Assembly (NCBI GenBank): GCA_012295275.1
Contig: CM022677.1
Coordinates: 25,323,121-25,333,120 of the forward strand
DNA: 10,000 nt
Reading direction: 5' to 3'
DNA from: Chrysomallon squamiferum
Lineage: Eukaryota > Mollusca > Gastropoda > Neomphalida > Peltospiridae
Shown here: piece after piece, positions 6,383 through 10,000 of the stretch
How positions within the stretch are numbered: position 1 is the stretch's first letter
Layout of the letters: every line of letters begins with the position of its first letter
The notes under the pieces: generated by a model
The model's database searches: none
Seen by the model: the letters and a program-made list of their open reading frames with translations, nothing else
Told to the model about the DNA's origin: nothing
Made by a program: the position numbers and the translations under genes

Positions 6383-7060
6383 AACGTACTGGAGATCCTT
6401 ATCCTGTACGATAAACACCTCTAATATTAAAGATACCACATTCAGCCAATACCAGTACTAAACAGATTGTACCGTGACAAAATAAACAGCATTTGCATAT
6501 TATTATTATTAGACAGACTTAACCAATACAGAGATAACTACTGGACAGAAACCGTACAGGCACAACAAACACCAATAAGGTGTTAAAGAGATACCACACT
6601 TTGTGACAAACACAATTAACACAGTGGAAAGATGCTACACCGAAACAATAGATGCGTAGTATAACGTACTAGAGAGATACTACTGCGATACGACAAACAC
6701 CAGTAACGTACAATAAAGATACTACTGCGATACGACAAACACCTGTAACGTACTACAGATGCTATTGCGATACGACAAACACCTGAACGTACAATAAAGA
6801 TACTACTGCGATACGACAAACACCTGTAACGTACAATAAAGATACTACTGCGATACGACAAACACCTGAACGTACAATAAAGATACTACTGCGATACGAC
6901 AAACACCTGAACGTACAATAGAGATACTATACTGATACGACAAACACCTGTAACGTACTAGAGAGATACTACTGCGATACGACAAACACCTGTAACGTAC
7001 TAAAAAGATACTACACTGATACAATAAACACCAGTAACGTATTAGAAACACAAAACTGAT
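6383..7060. repeat. 42-bp minisatellite with uniform core and decayed upstream edge
   Basis: Units begin with AACGTAC at 6663, 6705, 6747, 6786, 6828, 6869, 6910, 6952, 6994 and, decayed, 7036. Lengths are 42, 42, 39, 42, 41, 41, 42, 42 and 42 bases. The common interior is GATACTACTGCGATACGAC followed by AAACACC. Units alternate between ACAATAAAG and ACTAGAGAG after the start. Upstream, much more degenerate versions are visible from 6383 (AACGTACTGGAGATCC, later GATAAACACC) through about 6660. On the minus strand a 42-base unit reads as a 14-residue repeat, but two 41-base units break the frame, so it is not coding. Confidence 0.93.
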
Positions 7061-7440
7061 GGCATCTGTCAGCTACGATGTACACTGACACATTAAAATA
7101 GGAAACAAGCAGTGCAATAAGGTCACATCAGTCAGTATCACCATCAGTATCATCATCATAATTAAAAACTGACTCTGTAAATATTGAACATACGCATTCT
7201 ACAAAAGAAAGGCTAATCTGAGACAATCCACAGATTATCTCTCTTGAAAGACGAAGTAGAATTTAAAAAAAAAAAAAACACACATCAAAGTAATCAGACG
7301 TGAGCTATCAAGGTTTCTGTATCTGTGTCTATCGCGTCCCTTTTGTTGTCGTAGGAAGCCATTTGTGAAATTAAAAAAAAGTGAAAAACGCGACTCTGAA
7401 CAAGGGCGAGACTTCTCACCATTTTAGCTGATTACAAATA
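7061..7440. other. Plain stretch, no gene recognised
   Basis: Mixed sequence after the minisatellite. It includes an ATC/AGT-rich patch at about 7132-7160, a 14-base A run at 7265-7278 and an 8-base A run ending at 7380. Position 7300-7420 is somewhat richer in CpG. There are no long frames or RNA genes. Confidence 0.55.
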
Positions 7441-7880
7441 TTGTCTGTTCTCTGCCATCATCAATTTTTCCTCTTTTTTTTTTATTTATATATATCCTTT
7501 TCAGACGCTTCACCTTCTTTACGATATTTAAAATTTGTCTTTCTTTTTCTTTTTCTGTGTCATGTTTCTTTTTTTGTATTTTTCTTCTTGTTTTTAATTT
7601 ACTTTTGTCTTCTTCATCATTCTCTGCTTTTTTTTGTTTTACTTTTTTAGTCTTTTCTCATTTTTCATCTTTTTCTATTCTCATTCTTTCTTTTTTCTTC
7701 TTCTTCTTTATCTTTCTTTTTAGTCTTTCTCCATCTTCGTCCTTCTTCTTCTTCTTCTTCTTCTTCTTCTTCTTCTTCTTCTTCTTCTTTTAATTCCTCT
7801 TTTTCCTTCTTTTTTAGTCTATTTACATCGTCGTTTTTTGTTTCTTTCTTTCGCTATTTCGTTTTCTTTTCTTTTCCTTT
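7441..7880. repeat. Pyrimidine-rich field with (CTT)16
   Basis: The + strand is almost entirely C and T over roughly 440 bases, with a pure (CTT) run of about 16 units at 7742-7790. Long pyrimidine tracts with mirror symmetry such as (CTT)n can adopt triplex (H-DNA) structure. The phenylalanine- and serine-rich + frames at 7441-7650 and 7557-7793 are translations of it. Confidence 0.9.
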
Positions 7881-8155
7881 TGCGTCTTCTTATTATCTTT
7901 ACTCAAATCTGTTAGTTTACATTGTCAGTTAACGATACTTGGCGGTTGCTGTGTTGTTTATCTACATCTAATAAAATGCTGTTAGTGGAGAGATTGCAAT
8001 TTAGATGAATCTCCTTTGCCGCAGATTTGTCTTGGCTTCTTATTAATATATCACATGTTTCGTGAAGGAAAATTGCTTTACTTGTTTGTCATTGTTTTTG
8101 TGGGTTTTTTTGTTTTCATTTTGTTTTTTCTTAATTTCTTTATTTCTCTATCTGT
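7881..8155. other. Plain AT-rich stretch
   Basis: Mixed sequence that becomes T-rich after 8090. A long + frame (to 8669) enters the downstream repeats from here, but its farthest-upstream start is a TTG at 8016, and from about residue 50 it is pure repeat translation. I see no gene. Confidence 0.55.
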
Positions 8156-8214
<59 letters not shown>

Positions 8215-8228
8215 ATATCTATATATAT

Positions 8229-8287
<59 letters not shown>

Positions 8288-8304
8288 GTCTGTCTGTCTG
8301 TCTG

Positions 8305-8391
<87 letters not shown>

Positions 8392-8465
8392 TCTGTCTGT
8401 TTACCTATCTATGGGTCTGTTTATTTGTCTGTCTATCTGTCTATCTATCTGTCTCTATCTTTGAT
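8156..8465. repeat. Compound microsatellite: two CT-TA modules around a TGTC run
   Basis: The blocks in order are CT (about 8156-8182), TA (about 8182-8230 with two TATC interruptions), CT (about 8232-8281), TGTC (about 8287-8312), CT (about 8311-8354), TA (about 8354-8382), a short CA run (8383-8389) and degenerate TGTC/TATC to 8465. The CT-to-TA order occurs twice in the same orientation, which suggests either a module duplication or repeated growth from the same junction. Confidence 0.95.
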
Positions 8466-8845
8466 TGTCTGTGTGTTTACCGCTCTATTTATTTATTTAT
8501 CTATTTACTTACTTGTTTCTTTGTTTATGTCAACGTCTATTTCAATAACTGTTGCTTTTTTCCCCTTATAAACCTTACAACGGATATTTGTGTTTTAAAA
8601 ACATTTTATTTATTTATTCTTGATGGAAGCTTTTTACTGCTACGAAGTATACAGAAGCTGTTAGTGTAAAACTGTGAACGACACAGAAACTGCTCCTTGA
8701 AAACTTAAAAAATAAAATTAACAGTTAAACGACGTCAACGTATTTGAACCTGAACTAAAAAGATTTTCAACGTAATCTGAACTCCTCACATTTTACGTTC
8801 ATTAAATTACGAATTTAGGAACGTTACGCGATCCAAGATAATTTA
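8466..8845. other. Plain AT-rich stretch, no gene recognised
   Basis: The start is decayed TTTA/TGTT tetramers to about 8530, followed by mixed AT-rich sequence. There is no long non-repetitive frame on either strand, no RNA gene and no recognised element. Confidence 0.55.
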
Positions 8846-9236
8846 ATGAAAAGAAAAAAAAGAAGAAGAAGAAGTGAAGAAAAAAGAAAACTGGAAGGTA
8901 GAAAAAAAAAAAAAGCAAGAATGAAAGAAAAAGTAAATGAAGGAAATAAGGGGGAAAAAAAAGGTTAACAGAAAAAGAAATACGAAACATGGAGGAGGTT
9001 CAAAGATAATGAAAAGAAAATGAAGAAAAACACAAGGAGAAGAAAATGTCTTTACGCCAGAATGAAGAAAAAAAGATGAGCACGAATTTTTGACAGTCGT
9101 GAAAGAAGAATACGAAAAAGAAGAAAAAAAAAAAAAAAAAAAAAATAAAAAACGAAGAAAAATAATATTAAAGAAAAGTGATAGAAGAAGAAGAAGAAGA
9201 AGAAGAAGAAGAAGAAGAAGATGATGATGATGACTA
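8846..9236. repeat. Purine-rich field with A22 and (GAA)12
   Basis: The + strand is nearly all A and G for about 390 bases. A 22-base A run lies at 9124-9145, and a (GAA)-type run of about 12 units at 9184-9220 is followed by GAT/ATG triplets to 9233. It is the strand-opposite counterpart of the pyrimidine field at 7441-7880. Minus-strand frames here are poly-Phe, poly-Leu and poly-Ser translations. Confidence 0.9.
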
Positions 9237-9642
9237 AGATAAGAAGAAATAAAATCAAATGGTGCAGCAGTTGTTGATGTTATTGCAGCGATAGACAACG
9301 AAGAAAACAGAAGAGATACGACTGACGTAAACTGCAAGGTTATCAGTTAATTACTGATAGTCTGATCTCGCGCTCAAACTGAGATGAAGTTTTAAACAAA
9401 TTGGTCACATTATGGAAAAAGCTTCGCTATTTCTGGGCCGGCTAATGAAAAGATAGACAATTACAGATGAATCCAGGCTTTGTTAAAGGGGAGAACGATC
9501 CGTGAGTAACGTACAGCGTGACCTGGCAACTTTCAAATTACAACCGTACGTGTATATCTGTCTTCGTGAATCGTATCTGCGTTAATTTGTATCCAGGAAA
9601 AACTGAAATGAATATCGATGTAGTGTCTGATATTTGTGAGAT
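9237..9642. other. Plain stretch with a 19-base near-palindrome
   Basis: This mixed sequence is one of the least repetitive parts of the window. Positions 9342-9360 form an inverted repeat around a central A (TATCAGTTA and TTACTGATA) pairing at eight of nine positions. A + frame from 9518 encodes about 45 ordinary residues before running into the CT repeat. There is no recognisable domain and no upstream signal, so I do not call it a gene. Confidence 0.5.
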
Positions 9643-9901
<259 letters not shown>

Positions 9902-9938
9902 CTGTTTTTGCATCCAGTGTTCTTCATGTTGTTATCTT

Positions 9939-10000
9939 TCTACTACTACTAAATCACCACCACCACCACCATTACTACAACCACTACTACTACTACTACA
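9939..10000. repeat. ACT/CAC trinucleotide repeat at the window end
   Basis: TAC/ACT units at about 9940-9950, CAC units at about 9955-9971 and ACT units at about 9980-9999. The array continues past the window edge, and its motif is the same as the ACT repeat at the window start. Confidence 0.9.

Noticed and set aside
6663-7035. CRISPR-like array of direct repeats
   Set aside because: Units of 42 bp abut each other with no unique spacers and vary by point changes, which is a minisatellite. The window is also clearly eukaryotic in style.
8016-8669. A 217-codon + strand frame
   Set aside because: Its first codon is TTG, not ATG, and from about residue 50 it reads CT, TA and TGTC repeats as Leu-Ser, Ile-Tyr and Val-Cys-Leu-Ser strings.

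Overview
This window looks like intergenic or intronic DNA from an animal genome that is extremely rich in simple repeats. Several things argue against a bacterium or compact genome: there is no long non-repetitive open frame, AT content is high, and trinucleotide, (CT)n, (TA)n, (GATA)n and (TGTC)n microsatellites are dense. Mononucleotide runs of about 22 bases and good spliceosomal signals add to this. The mix of long CT tracts running into TGTC and TATC tetranucleotides plus ACT/AAT triplet fields resembles what is seen in cephalopod molluscs such as octopus. That assignment is an inference from repeat style only, with moderate confidence, and other invertebrates remain possible.

Layout. 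Positions 1-1130 hold triplet-repeat fields and T/A runs around a plain stretch at 261-640. Positions 1140-1574 are a CpG-dense island with two abutting near-matches to the TCTCGCGAGA promoter element, ending in a good 5' splice donor. An AT-rich intron-like stretch full of ATT and GTT repeats follows and ends at a good acceptor at 1910. A G-quadruplex-prone segment sits inside an inverted repeat immediately downstream (1910-1966). Positions 2264-2800 and 3221-3616 are compound microsatellites. A 43-base pyrimidine-rich stretch ending in AG at 3712 could open a terminal exon. Positions 4155-4850 hold a diverged minisatellite with a monomer of about 150 bp, in which two copies carry their own internal expansions (23 bp x 4 and 11 bp x 5). 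Positions 5300-6140 are triplet-rich and A/C-rich. Positions 6383-7060 hold a 42-bp minisatellite with a uniform core and decayed upstream edge. Positions 7441-7880 are a pyrimidine-rich field and 8846-9236 a purine-rich field, flanking a compound CT/TA array at 8156-8465. Positions 9643-9897 end in a pure (CT)n tract of about 176 bp, and the window closes in ACT/CAC triplets.

Gene content. No protein gene can be called with confidence. Nearly every long open frame is the translation of a repeat. The best candidate for a gene is its 5' end at about 1140-2165 on the + strand: CpG island, first exon, 335-bp intron and the start of a second exon. This is a hypothesis built from promoter and splice signals, not from recognised protein similarity. 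No tRNA, rRNA, CRISPR array or recognisable transposase was found.
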